Below, in pieces: positions 51,775 through 60,282 of a stretch of 64,000 bases of DNA; positions within the stretch are counted from its first letter, which is position 1; each line of letters starts with the position of its first letter. The position numbers and the translations under genes were made by a program. Below the pieces are notes generated by a model. That model was given only the letters and a program-made list of their open reading frames with translations. It was not told the origin of the DNA and did not search any database. Source of the DNA: Natrarchaeobius oligotrophus (GTDB lineage Archaea; Halobacteriota; Halobacteria; Halobacteriales; Natrialbaceae); NCBI RefSeq assembly GCF_003841465.1, contig NZ_REFZ01000004.1:1-64000 (forward strand), written 5' to 3'.

Positions 51775-53121
51775 ATGAAGAGCCGGCGTATGTTCGGTAC
51801 AAGCGGTATTCGCGGTGCGGTCGGCGAGGAGGTGACGGCCGAGCTCGCGGTGGCCGTCGGACGCGCGGTTGCCTCCGACGGATACGAGCGCGTGGTCGTC
51901 GGTCGCGACGTCCGAGAGAGCGGCCGGTTCCTGGTGGACGCGCTTTCGGCGGGGATCAGGGAGTGTGGCGGCGACGTGATCGACGTCGGCGTCGCCTCGA
52001 CGCCCACCGTCGCGCGAAGCGTCGCCCCCCTCGAGGCCGACGCGGGCGTCGTGATCACGGCCTCACACAACCCGCCGTCGGACAACGGCATCAAGCTCTG
52101 GCAGCCGTCGGGTCAGGCGTTCGACGAGGAGCGCCGAACCGCGATCAGCGAACGCGTTCGCGAGGAGTCGTACGCGCTCGTTTCGTGGAACGAGGTGGGG
52201 ACGCGAATCCGCCGACGAGACGGCGAGGTCCGCGATCGCCACGTCGGATCGATCCGGGACCGAATCCGCGCTGACGGCGACGATCTCGAGGGGCTATCGG
52301 TCGTCGTCGACGTCGGAAACGGGACCGGCGGCGTCACCGCCGACGTGCTGTACGAACTGGGCTGTTCGGTTCGCACGCTGAACGGCCAGCCCGACGGACG
52401 ATTTCCGGCTCGGCCGAGCGAGCCCAACGCGGAGACCCTCGAGACGCTCCAGCGCGTCGTCGGTTCGACCGACGCGGCGCTGGGGGTCGCCCACGACGGC
52501 GACGCCGACCGGATGGTGGCGGTCGACGAACGCGGCGAGTTCGTCCCGAAGGACCTCCTGCTCGCGCTGTTGGCCCGCGAGGCGGCGGGAGAGGGCGACC
52601 GCGTCGCCGCCCCGCTGAACACGAGCCTCGCGGTCGACGACGCGCTCGCGGACGTCGGCGCGTCGGTGACGCGCACGCCAGTGGGCGACGTCTACGTTGC
52701 CGAACGCGCCACCGAATCCGACGTCGTCTTCGGCGGCGAACCGAGTGGCGCCTGGATCTGGCCCGACGAGACCCTCTGTCCCGACGGTCCGCTCGCCGCC
52801 TGCACGCTCGCCGCGCTGGTCGTCCGCCGCGGCCCGCTCGGAGAACTGGTGGGGGCGCTCGAGACCTACCCGATCAGGCGCGATGCGATCCGCGTCGACG
52901 ACAAGGACGCCGTGATGGCCGCCGTCGAGGCGACGGTACGCGACCGCGGTGAGGCGTTCGACGCGATGGACGGCGTTCGCATAGAGCGCGACGACGGCTG
53001 GATGCTCGTCCGACCGAGCGGCACCGAACCCGTCGTCAGGGTGACGGCCGAGGCGCGCGAGAAATCCCAGGCTGACGCGCTCTTCGAAGACGCCAGGAAC
53101 GTCGTCCTGGAGTCCACGTAG
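51775..53121 (+). CDS. glmM: Phosphoglucosamine mutase
   Basis: The 448-residue enzyme interconverts glucosamine-6-phosphate and glucosamine-1-phosphate. RRMFGTSGIRGAVGEEV starts the protein, the phosphoserine loop is VITASHNPPSDNGIKLW, the metal loop is HDGDADRM, and sugar and phosphate motifs are GGEPSGAWI and RPSGTEPVVRV. Its place before glmU and glmS supports GlmM over a phosphomannomutase. A TATATACG box lies about 17-25 nt before the ATG; a start at the second Met (51790) would move it to 32-40 nt, so the start is open. Confidence 0.9.
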   Translation: MKSRRMFGTSGIRGAVGEEVTAELAVAVGRAVASDGYERVVVGRDVRESGRFLVDALSAGIRECGGDVIDVGVASTPTVARSVAPLEADAGVVITASHNPPSDNGIKLWQPSGQAFDEERRTAISERVREESYALVSWNEVGTRIRRRDGEVRDRHVGSIRDRIRADGDDLEGLSVVVDVGNGTGGVTADVLYELGCSVRTLNGQPDGRFPARPSEPNAETLETLQRVVGSTDAALGVAHDGDADRMVAVDERGEFVPKDLLLALLAREAAGEGDRVAAPLNTSLAVDDALADVGASVTRTPVGDVYVAERATESDVVFGGEPSGAWIWPDETLCPDGPLAACTLAALVVRRGPLGELVGALETYPIRRDAIRVDDKDAVMAAVEATVRDRGEAFDAMDGVRIERDDGWMLVRPSGTEPVVRVTAEAREKSQADALFEDARNVVLEST

Positions 53122-53224
53122 CCGGATACCTCGTTTTGCGTCGGCAACTTCTTGCTATCCGCAATTCACGACCATTCATTTTACCAGTCGAGAATCTAAT
53201 ACCACTTCTGGAAAATGATTATGT

Positions 53225-53240
53225 ATAGATTTAAGTCCCG
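53225..53240 (+). promoter_or_regulatory. Promoter of the glmU-glmS unit
   Basis: The 140 nt between glmM and glmU is the most AT-rich stretch of the window and contains TATAGATTTAAG and GATAAAAAC at about 25-38 nt before the ATG. This suggests that glmU-glmS can be transcribed separately from glmM. Confidence 0.5.
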
Positions 53241-53262
53241 ATAAAAACTCCTGGCTAGCAAC

Positions 53263-54495
53263 ATGGAAGCGCTCTCTGCAGTCGTACTCGCCGCCGGTGA
53301 AGGGTGCCGGCTTCGTCCGCTGACGCGAAGCCGTCCGAAGCCGATGCTCCCCGCCGCGACGACCCCCATTCTCGAGTGCGTCCTGGACGAACTCGTCGAG
53401 GCCGGAATCACCGACATCACGGTCGTGGTCGGCTACCAGCGCGAACGCGTTCAGTCCCACTTCGGACCGACCTACCGCAACGTCCCGCTTTCGTACGTCC
53501 GCCAGCGGACGCGGCTGGGGACGGGCCACGCGTTGCGCACGGTCCGTGAGGCCGTCGACGGCTCGCTGCTCGTCGTCAACGGCGACCAGATCGTCGACCG
53601 GCGGATCGTCGGCGACGTCGCGTCGGCCCACCGACGCACCGAATCGATCGCGACGCTCGGTCTCCTGCATCGTCGCGACGTCAGCGACTACGGTGGCATC
53701 CTCGTCGACGAAACCGAACTCGACGACGCGGGCACGGTTCCGGTCGTCGAACTCGTCGAACGACCGCGAGACGACCGGGAGTACCGACTGAACGCGGGCG
53801 TGTACGCCCTCGAGCCCGAGATATTCGACGCGATCGCCGAATCGGAACCGCGAACCGGCGAGCACTCGTTGGTCGACGCCATCTCGTATCTCGTCGCCGA
53901 AAGCGAGGAGTCGCTGCCGCTGGTTCGCGGCGTCGAATCCGACGGCCTGTGGGTCGACGCGACCTACCCCTGGGACTTGCTCGAGGTCGCGACGGAACTG
54001 ATCGATAGCGGCCGTATCGGAGACGCCGACACGCCGGGAACGCGGGCGATCAGTCCGTCGGCGTCGATCCACGGGAGCGCGGTCGTTCGGGAACCCGTCG
54101 TCGTCGACGACAACTGCGAGATCGGGCCGGGTGCGGTGGTCGGACCCTACGCCTGCCTCGGAGAGAACGTCACCGTCGAATCCGGCACCGTCGTCGAACG
54201 GAGCGTCCTCGACACCGACACGCGGGTCCGATCGAACGCCACGGTCCTCGAGTGCGTCGCCGGACAGGGCGTCGAGATCGGGGCCGGCTCGACGATTCCC
54301 GGCGGTCCCGGCGACGTCCGCGTCGGCGACCGCGTCTTCGAGGACGAAAATCTGGGTGCGTTACTCGCGGATCGGGCCCGCGACGACGGCGACGTGACGT
54401 ACGCTCCGGGATCGGTCGTCGGACCGAACGCGACCGTCTGTGCCGGTGCGACCGTTCGCGGAACCGTCGCCGAAGCGACGGAGGTGCGTTCCTGA
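53263..54495 (+). CDS. glmU: Bifunctional GlmU-type nucleotidyltransferase/acetyltransferase
   Basis: The 410-residue protein has an N-terminal nucleotidyltransferase (AVVLAAGEGCRLRPLTRSRPKPMLPA, residues 7-32) and a C-terminal left-handed beta helix of hexapeptide repeats (about 265-405, ISPSASIHGSAVVREP through VCAGATVRGTVAEA). Together these would acetylate GlcN-1-P and join it to UTP, making UDP-GlcNAc. Its stop overlaps the glmS start by 1 nt. Upstream, AT-rich DNA with TAGATTTAAG about 26-35 nt before the ATG is a strong promoter candidate. Confidence 0.88.
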   Translation: MEALSAVVLAAGEGCRLRPLTRSRPKPMLPAATTPILECVLDELVEAGITDITVVVGYQRERVQSHFGPTYRNVPLSYVRQRTRLGTGHALRTVREAVDGSLLVVNGDQIVDRRIVGDVASAHRRTESIATLGLLHRRDVSDYGGILVDETELDDAGTVPVVELVERPRDDREYRLNAGVYALEPEIFDAIAESEPRTGEHSLVDAISYLVAESEESLPLVRGVESDGLWVDATYPWDLLEVATELIDSGRIGDADTPGTRAISPSASIHGSAVVREPVVVDDNCEIGPGAVVGPYACLGENVTVESGTVVERSVLDTDTRVRSNATVLECVAGQGVEIGAGSTIPGGPGDVRVGDRVFEDENLGALLADRARDDGDVTYAPGSVVGPNATVCAGATVRGTVAEATEVRS

Positions 54496-56291
54496 TGTGT
54501 GGCATCATCGGCTACGTCGGTGACCGCGGCGACACCGAGGTGCTCGAGGTCCTCATGGACGGCCTCTCCGGACTCGAGTACCGTGGCTACGACTCCGCGG
54601 GCGTCGCGGTCGCCAACTCCTCGATCGCGGTTCGCAAGCGAGAGGGCGACATCTCGGCGCTCGAGTCGGCGCTGGACGGCGACGACGTCGACGGAACCGC
54701 GGGAATCGGTCACACCCGCTGGAGCACGCACGGGCCGCCCTCGGACGTCAACGCTCACCCCCACACGGACGACGACGATCGGGTCGCCGTCGTCCACAAC
54801 GGCATCATCGAGAACTACCAGCCGCTGCGAGACGACCTCGAGAGTCGGGGATACGAGTTCGAAAGCGAGACCGACACGGAGGTCGTACCTCACCTGATCG
54901 CCGACGCGCTCGCCGACGGCTGCGATCGGGAACGGGCGTTCCGTCGGGCGATCGATCGCCTCGAAGGAAGTTACGCGATCGCCGCGGTGTTCTCCGGCTG
55001 CGAGACGGTGTACGCGGCGCGCGACTCGTCGCCGCTCGTGCTCGGCATCGGCGACGACGGCCACTACCTCGCGAGCGACGTCCCCGCGTTCATCGAGTAC
55101 ACCGACCGGGTGATCTACCTCGACGACGGCGAGTTCGCGACGATCGAGCCCGATTCGGTCGTCGTCACCGACGCCGACGGTACCGTCGTCGACACCTCGA
55201 TCGAGACCATCGAGTGGGATCCCGAAGACGCCGGCAAAAGCGGCTACGACCACTACATGCTCAAGGAGATCCACGAACAGCCGACGGCGATCCGTCAGTG
55301 TCTCCACGAGCGCGTCGTCGAACTCGAACGCGAGATCGCCGTCGACTCCGTCGCGTCGCTTTCGGTTCCCGACCGCGTCCAGCTCGTTGCCTGTGGCACG
55401 TCCTACCACGCGGCCCTGTACGGGACGCGACTCCTCCGCGAACGCGGCGTTCCGGCGACCGCGTTCCTCGCGAGTGAGTACGACGTCGACGCGGTTCCCG
55501 TCGATCGGGAGACGCTCGTTATCGGCGTCACCCAGAGCGGCGAGACCGCCGACACGATGACCGCCCTCCGGGAGGCAAACAGCGTCGGCGCGACGACGCT
55601 TGCGGTCACGAACGTCGTCGGTAGCTCCGCCGCCCGCGAGTGCGATCGCGCCATGTACGTCCGCGCCGGCCCGGAGATCGGCGTCGCGGCTACCAAGACG
55701 TTCGTCTCCCAGCAGATCGCGCTCGTGGTGCTCGCGAGCGAACTCACCGGCGAGTACGACGTCGATCTGGTCGGAGCGCTTCGAGATCTGCCGGGGCAGC
55801 TCCAGTCGGTGCTCGACGACTCGCGAGCGCGGACGGTCGCCGAGGAGTACCTCGATGCCGACGCGTACTTCTTCATCGGACGGTCGTACAACGCGCCGGT
55901 CGCCCTCGAGGGTGCGCTGAAGATGAAAGAGATCACGTACAAACACGCCGAGGGATTTGCGGCCGGCGAGTTGAAACACGGTCCGCTCGCGCTCGTCACG
56001 GATCGCACGCCGGTGTTCGCGCTCGTCACCGAGGGGGCGAATCCGACGAAGACGATCGGCAATGTGAAAGAAGTCGAAACCCGCGGCGCGCCCGTCGTCG
56101 CCGTTACGGACGGCTGTTCGGACGTCGAACGGTACGCGGATTTCGTCCTCGAGGTGCCCGAGACGCATCCCGCGCTCGCGCCGGTGCTCGCCAACGTTCA
56201 GTTGCAGCTCGTCTCGTACTGGGTGGCAAACGACCTCGGCCGATCGATCGACAAGCCGCGGAATCTCGCAAAGAGCGTGACGGTCGAGTGA
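54495..56291 (+). CDS. glmS: Glucosamine-fructose-6-phosphate aminotransferase
   Basis: The 598-residue enzyme makes glucosamine-6-phosphate from fructose-6-phosphate and glutamine. Nucleophile Cys2 is in MCGIIGYVG. The glutaminase domain includes GIGHTRWSTHG and HNGIIENY. Two SIS domains follow (about residues 285-420 with ACGTSYHAALYG, and 455-590 with FIGRSYNAPVALEGALKMKEITY). The C-terminus KPRNLAKSVTVE is canonical. It completes the three-gene UDP-GlcNAc route with glmM and glmU, feeding protein glycosylation and surface polymers. Confidence 0.95.
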   Translation: MCGIIGYVGDRGDTEVLEVLMDGLSGLEYRGYDSAGVAVANSSIAVRKREGDISALESALDGDDVDGTAGIGHTRWSTHGPPSDVNAHPHTDDDDRVAVVHNGIIENYQPLRDDLESRGYEFESETDTEVVPHLIADALADGCDRERAFRRAIDRLEGSYAIAAVFSGCETVYAARDSSPLVLGIGDDGHYLASDVPAFIEYTDRVIYLDDGEFATIEPDSVVVTDADGTVVDTSIETIEWDPEDAGKSGYDHYMLKEIHEQPTAIRQCLHERVVELEREIAVDSVASLSVPDRVQLVACGTSYHAALYGTRLLRERGVPATAFLASEYDVDAVPVDRETLVIGVTQSGETADTMTALREANSVGATTLAVTNVVGSSAARECDRAMYVRAGPEIGVAATKTFVSQQIALVVLASELTGEYDVDLVGALRDLPGQLQSVLDDSRARTVAEEYLDADAYFFIGRSYNAPVALEGALKMKEITYKHAEGFAAGELKHGPLALVTDRTPVFALVTEGANPTKTIGNVKEVETRGAPVVAVTDGCSDVERYADFVLEVPETHPALAPVLANVQLQLVSYWVANDLGRSIDKPRNLAKSVTVE

Positions 56292-56328
56292 GCATGACGG
56301 CGAGCGTACAATCTCGGGGGCTGTGCTG

Positions 56329-56607
56329 ATGACGGCGCGACGAGACCGGTTCGTCCACTGGCAACTGGGCTGGATGCTCGCGACGGTACTCGTGCTCGTC
56401 GTACTCGATGCACTCTCGCTCGAGCTATTTTTTCTCTGCTCGTTGATCGGCCTGTTGGTCGTCACCGAGTTGACGACGCCGGTCAACGTCGCACCGGCCT
56501 GGCGAGCGCGGCTTCCGTGGCTAATCGCGATCGGTCTGATCGCGTTCGCCGTCCTCGTCGTCAGACGGGTGTTGCACATCGTGCCGTCGGAGGTGATGCC
56601 GGTGTGA
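56329..56607 (+). CDS. Small membrane protein of the second MoxR system
   Basis: The 92-residue protein has three hydrophobic helices (about residues 12-30, 33-50 and 62-82) and no conserved residue I recognise. Its TGA overlaps the GTG start of the DUF4350 gene, so the pair is translationally coupled. Likely a membrane subunit of the following complex; function unknown. Confidence 0.7.
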   Translation: MTARRDRFVHWQLGWMLATVLVLVVLDALSLELFFLCSLIGLLVVTELTTPVNVAPAWRARLPWLIAIGLIAFAVLVVRRVLHIVPSEVMPV

Positions 56608-57725
56608 CCGGGGACGTCCTCGACCGCGTCGCCGATCTCGAGATCGCCTGGTCTCGCGTCCTCCTGTACGGTCTGGCCGTCGCCGTCGTCGGGACGATCG
56701 TCGTGGGTGGCGTCACCTCGACTGCGGCGTTCGCCCCGTTTAACTTTTCGTGGGACGGAACGAGCGACTTTCGAGAGCAGATCGAGGACGAACCGAGCGT
56801 CGAGCGCGGTCTCGTCCAGCAGAGCCACGAGTACGACGGACTATCGGCCAACGAGACGGTCGCGATCGTCGTGGCACCGAAGGCGTCCGACATCGAGACC
56901 GACGGCGATCACGTCCGTCGTTTCGTCGAAAACGGCGGAACGCTCGTCGTCTTCGATGCGGACGGCGCTGGCGGAAACGTCCTGCTCGAGGAGGTCGGTG
57001 CCGAATCGCGCTTCGACGGCCATCAATTGCGCGACGATCACCGGTATGACGGGGGGCCGATGATGCCGGTCGCGACCCCCGCCGGTGACCACTCGTTGAC
57101 CGACGGCGTCGAGCAGGTGGTGCTCAACCGCCCGACCGCCATCGATTCCGGCGGCGGGGATGGCGTCGGGACGACGGAACAAACCGGCAACGCGACGATC
57201 CTGGTCGAGACCAGCGAGTTCGCTCGGTTCGAAGCACCGTCGGACGAAGCCGGATCCGGCCAGGGGACGGCGCTGCGAGCGGATCGCTTCGGTCCACACC
57301 CGATAGCGACTATCGAGGCCGTCGACGACGGTCACGTCGTTGCCGTCGGGGATCCGACCCTCACGACCAACGCGATGGGCGACCGCGCGGACAACCGGGT
57401 GTTCCGCTCGAACCTCTACGACGACGACGTGACGACGGTTGTCTTCGACGTCTCCCACGGTACCGATCTCCCCCCGATCGTGAGCGGATCCCTCGCCGTT
57501 CGAGAATCGCCACCGCTACAGGCCCTGATCGGCGTTCTCGCGGTCGCGGTGATCGGCATCGTGTCGAACCGCCGTCGCCGGTCGACGCGACGCTGGAGCG
57601 TCGATCGCTGGAGCGCTCACGAGCCGGTGACCGACGAGCGTATCGAGAGTGCCTCGTCCAAATCGAGGCGACGAAAGCAGGAGACGAACGCGAAGCGAAA
57701 CGAACGCAGTGAGACTATCGAATGA
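56604..57725 (+). CDS. DUF4350 membrane protein
   Basis: The 373-residue protein has an N-terminal helix (about 17-42). Its external alpha/beta domain contains VAIVVAPKASDIETDGDHVRRFVENGGTLVVFDADG and VVAVGDPTLTTNAMGDRADNRVF, the DUF4350 pattern related to GATase-like domains. A C-terminal helix (about 315-332) and a basic tail follow. The GTG start is coupled to the gene before and the end overlaps MoxR by 4 bp. DUF4350 with MoxR and DUF58 also occurs in mycobacteria. Confidence 0.85.
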   Translation: MTGDVLDRVADLEIAWSRVLLYGLAVAVVGTIVVGGVTSTAAFAPFNFSWDGTSDFREQIEDEPSVERGLVQQSHEYDGLSANETVAIVVAPKASDIETDGDHVRRFVENGGTLVVFDADGAGGNVLLEEVGAESRFDGHQLRDDHRYDGGPMMPVATPAGDHSLTDGVEQVVLNRPTAIDSGGGDGVGTTEQTGNATILVETSEFARFEAPSDEAGSGQGTALRADRFGPHPIATIEAVDDGHVVAVGDPTLTTNAMGDRADNRVFRSNLYDDDVTTVVFDVSHGTDLPPIVSGSLAVRESPPLQALIGVLAVAVIGIVSNRRRRSTRRWSVDRWSAHEPVTDERIESASSKSRRRKQETNAKRNERSETIE

Positions 57726-58786
57726 ACGAGACGAACCCACCGAACGACGACCGACTCCGACCGACGCACGAAACGACCCCGAAGGCCGTGTTCGAGACGC
57801 TTTCCGACGAGATCAAACGCGTTCTCGTCGGAAACGACGAGGTCATCGAACAGCTGACGGTGTCGCTGTTAACCCGCGGACACGTCCTGCTGGAAGGCGT
57901 CCCGGGTATCGCAAAGACGACGATCGCGAACCTCTTCGCGAGGGCGACCGGGCTCAACTACAGCCGGATACAGATGACGCCGGACGTCCTTCCCGCGGAC
58001 GTCACCGGGACGACCGTCTACCGGGAAAACCGCGGGGAGTTCGAGCTCCAGCGGGGACCGATCTTCGCGAACGTCGTCGTCGCCGACGAGATCAACCGAA
58101 CGACCCCGAAGACGCAATCGGCGTTGCTCGAGGCGATGGCCGAACGCCAGGTGACGATCGAAAACGAGACCCATTCGCTACCGACGCCGTTTCTTCTCGT
58201 TGCGACGCAAAATCCGATCGAGATGGAAGGCGTCTTCGCGCTACCCGAGGCACAGCGCGATCGGTTCCAGTTCAAACTTCGGATGGATCTTCCCGATCGG
58301 TCGGTCGAACGAACGATGTTGGACCGGTTCGACTCGATGGTAACGCTCGGACCGGATGCCATCGAACCGGTGGTCTCGACGAGCGAAATTCTGGTGGCGC
58401 GAAAGCACGTCCGCGACGTACACGTCGCACCGGAAGTCAAAGAGTACGTGCTCGACCTCGTTAGAGGAACGCGTGCGCATCCGACCGTCGAACACGGTGC
58501 CTCTCCCCGGGCAACGCTCGCATTCGTCGACGCCGCACGAGCGTGGGCGGCTATCGAGGGTCGAAAGTACGCGATTCCCGACGACGTAAAACGGTTCGCA
58601 GAGTCGATTCTCGGTCATCGACTCGTATTGGGTCCCGACGCCGATCTCGGCGGCGTCAGATCGGTCGACGTCGTCGCCGACGTCGTTGCCGACATCGAAC
58701 CGCCGGGAATCGATGCGATCGAGTACGATGCCGAGGCCGCACACTTCGAGTCTGACGGTGGTCGTCAGCCGCGAGATCGGCGGTAG
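57722..58786 (+). CDS. MoxR-family AAA+ ATPase (second system)
   Basis: The 354-residue ATPase has Walker A EGVPGIAKTT, Walker B VVADEINRTTPKTQSALLEAMAERQV, sensor 1 LVATQNPIEMEGVFALPEAQRDRF and the lid motif GASPRATLAFVDAARAWAAIEGR. It is distinct from the MoxR at 47117 (for example GVPGIAKT rather than DVPGVGKT), so this is a second paralogue serving the DUF58 gene at 60279. Confidence 0.92.
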   Translation: MNETNPPNDDRLRPTHETTPKAVFETLSDEIKRVLVGNDEVIEQLTVSLLTRGHVLLEGVPGIAKTTIANLFARATGLNYSRIQMTPDVLPADVTGTTVYRENRGEFELQRGPIFANVVVADEINRTTPKTQSALLEAMAERQVTIENETHSLPTPFLLVATQNPIEMEGVFALPEAQRDRFQFKLRMDLPDRSVERTMLDRFDSMVTLGPDAIEPVVSTSEILVARKHVRDVHVAPEVKEYVLDLVRGTRAHPTVEHGASPRATLAFVDAARAWAAIEGRKYAIPDDVKRFAESILGHRLVLGPDADLGGVRSVDVVADVVADIEPPGIDAIEYDAEAAHFESDGGRQPRDRR

Positions 58787-58796
58787 CGATCCGGAC

Positions 58797-59738
58797 TCAC
58801 TGTTCGTCGCCGGCGGTTTCTCGCTGGCGGCGTTCCTCCCATCTGCACGTCACGAGCCAGTCCGCCCGATCGTCGCCGTCGGTGACCTCGACCGCGACCG
58901 GTTGGGCCGTGGCCATCGCGAGACCGACCGCAAAAAACGAGGGAATCGGGTGATCGAATCGGTCGACGTCTCCGAAAGCGCTGTCGGAAACTGCGAACGT
59001 AGCGCGGTTGCCGACCACGTCGACTTCGGCACTGCTGGCAAGCTCGAGGACTTCGACGAGGGCGTCGACGAGCTGGACGGCAAACAGCGAGGGATCGCTC
59101 GCGAGATCGGACGTCAGCGTGCGTTCGAACTCGTGAAACAGACGCATTCCGGTCGGTTCGAGAGCGAGTCCACGAGCGTTCTCGTCGGTGACGATCGGCC
59201 CATCGTCGGCGTCGGGAAGGTCGTACTCCCTGTACCGTGGAACGAACAGGCGACAGGTCGCAAGCGTCCGTTCCGACGCCGGTATGGGGACGTAACGGAC
59301 ATCGTCCTCGAGACCGAGTGCGCCGGCGATGGCGCGCTGATTGGTCGCAAGCGCGGCGTAAATTCGTTCGCCAACACCGGCGGTGACGACGGTTCCCGGC
59401 GAGAGGAAGTAGATCAGGACCGCGCCGAACAAGCCGGTCGCACCGAGTGCAAAGAGGACGTTTCGTACGTCGTGGAGAACGAATCCGCCGCCGATCGCGA
59501 CGAGACCGACGGCGACCAGCCCCGTCGCTCTCGCTCGATTTCGAGTCCCTCTGAGACGGGCGTACTCGCGTCTGAGTCGCTCGTTTTCCGCCTCGAGGCG
59601 ATCGATGCGTTCGGTGAGCGAGTCCCTCTCGGACGGACCGTAACGGTCGTCTCGATCCGAACCTGCCTCCGAGACGGTCGTCTCCGCGCGTTCGTTCGTC
59701 GGTTCGTCCGCGGCGCTGTCGAGATCAGTCGTGGTCAT
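58797..59738 (-). CDS. Membrane protein with coiled coil and sensor-like C-terminal domain
   Basis: The 313-residue protein has an acidic N-terminus, a coiled coil (about residues 38-62, SLTERIDRLEAENERLRREYARL), two membrane helices (about 72-115) and a 190-residue soluble domain (DDVRYVPIPASERTL...WLVTCRW) of unknown family. It overlaps the next minus-strand gene by 14 bp. The N-terminus is cytoplasmic if the two helices form a hairpin. Conserved partner of MoxR-DUF58 by position only. Confidence 0.7.
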   Translation of the reverse strand: MTTTDLDSAADEPTNERAETTVSEAGSDRDDRYGPSERDSLTERIDRLEAENERLRREYARLRGTRNRARATGLVAVGLVAIGGGFVLHDVRNVLFALGATGLFGAVLIYFLSPGTVVTAGVGERIYAALATNQRAIAGALGLEDDVRYVPIPASERTLATCRLFVPRYREYDLPDADDGPIVTDENARGLALEPTGMRLFHEFERTLTSDLASDPSLFAVQLVDALVEVLELASSAEVDVVGNRATFAVSDSAFGDVDRFDHPIPSFFAVGLAMATAQPVAVEVTDGDDRADWLVTCRWEERRQRETAGDEQ

Positions 59739-60282
59739 AATCGGATCCTCCTCGTGGCGTCGAATCGCCCGCGGTGTCGCGGGCCGGCGTTGCTGCAGTC
59801 TTTCGTTTCACTTCGCGACGTCCGTACCGACGGATAGCTGCGACGACGACGGCGCTCCAGGCGAGAATCGAAACACCGACGGCCCACAAGGCGTCAGTGA
59901 TCGCCGTCGCGACGACCCATCCGACGAGAGCCAGCACCGGAACGGTCACGGACGCAGCGACCGCAAACCGTCGCGGCGTTGCGGTCCGATACCCCGCCGT
60001 GAGCAACAACAGTCCGTATCCGCCGAGTGGAATCCACGCCAGTTCCGGTTCGGACGCGGATAGGGGTGCGATGGTCGAGAGCCCGACGAAGCCGGCTGCG
60101 AGAGCGTACGGCGTCCCGAACGCGTACCAGAGGCCAGCAGTTACGAGGGCGACGACGCCACCGATCGGTCCGGCGACGATCCACAACCCGGCGCCGACGA
60201 CGATCAGCGCGCCGACGTCCAGAACCGATCGATCCGGGATGGCAGACTCGTCGCGTTCGCCTCCGTCGAACTCCGTGCTCAC
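59725..60282 (-). CDS. Five-helix membrane protein of the MoxR-DUF58 cluster
   Basis: The 185-residue protein has about five hydrophobic segments between residues 20 and 150 (for example GALIVVGAGLWIVAGPIGGV and AVGVSILAWSAVVVAAI), then a basic tail. It is coupled by 4 bp to DUF58 and by 14 bp to the coiled-coil gene. No named domain recognised. Confidence 0.7.
   Translation of the reverse strand: MSTEFDGGERDESAIPDRSVLDVGALIVVGAGLWIVAGPIGGVVALVTAGLWYAFGTPYALAAGFVGLSTIAPLSASEPELAWIPLGGYGLLLLTAGYRTATPRRFAVAASVTVPVLALVGWVVATAITDALWAVGVSILAWSAVVVAAIRRYGRREVKRKTAATPARDTAGDSTPRGGSDYDHD

Noticed and set aside
54147-56828. Long minus-strand frame (893 codons) opposite glmS
   Set aside because: glmS is fully recognisable on the plus strand, and the reverse frame is Arg/Val-rich without domains.
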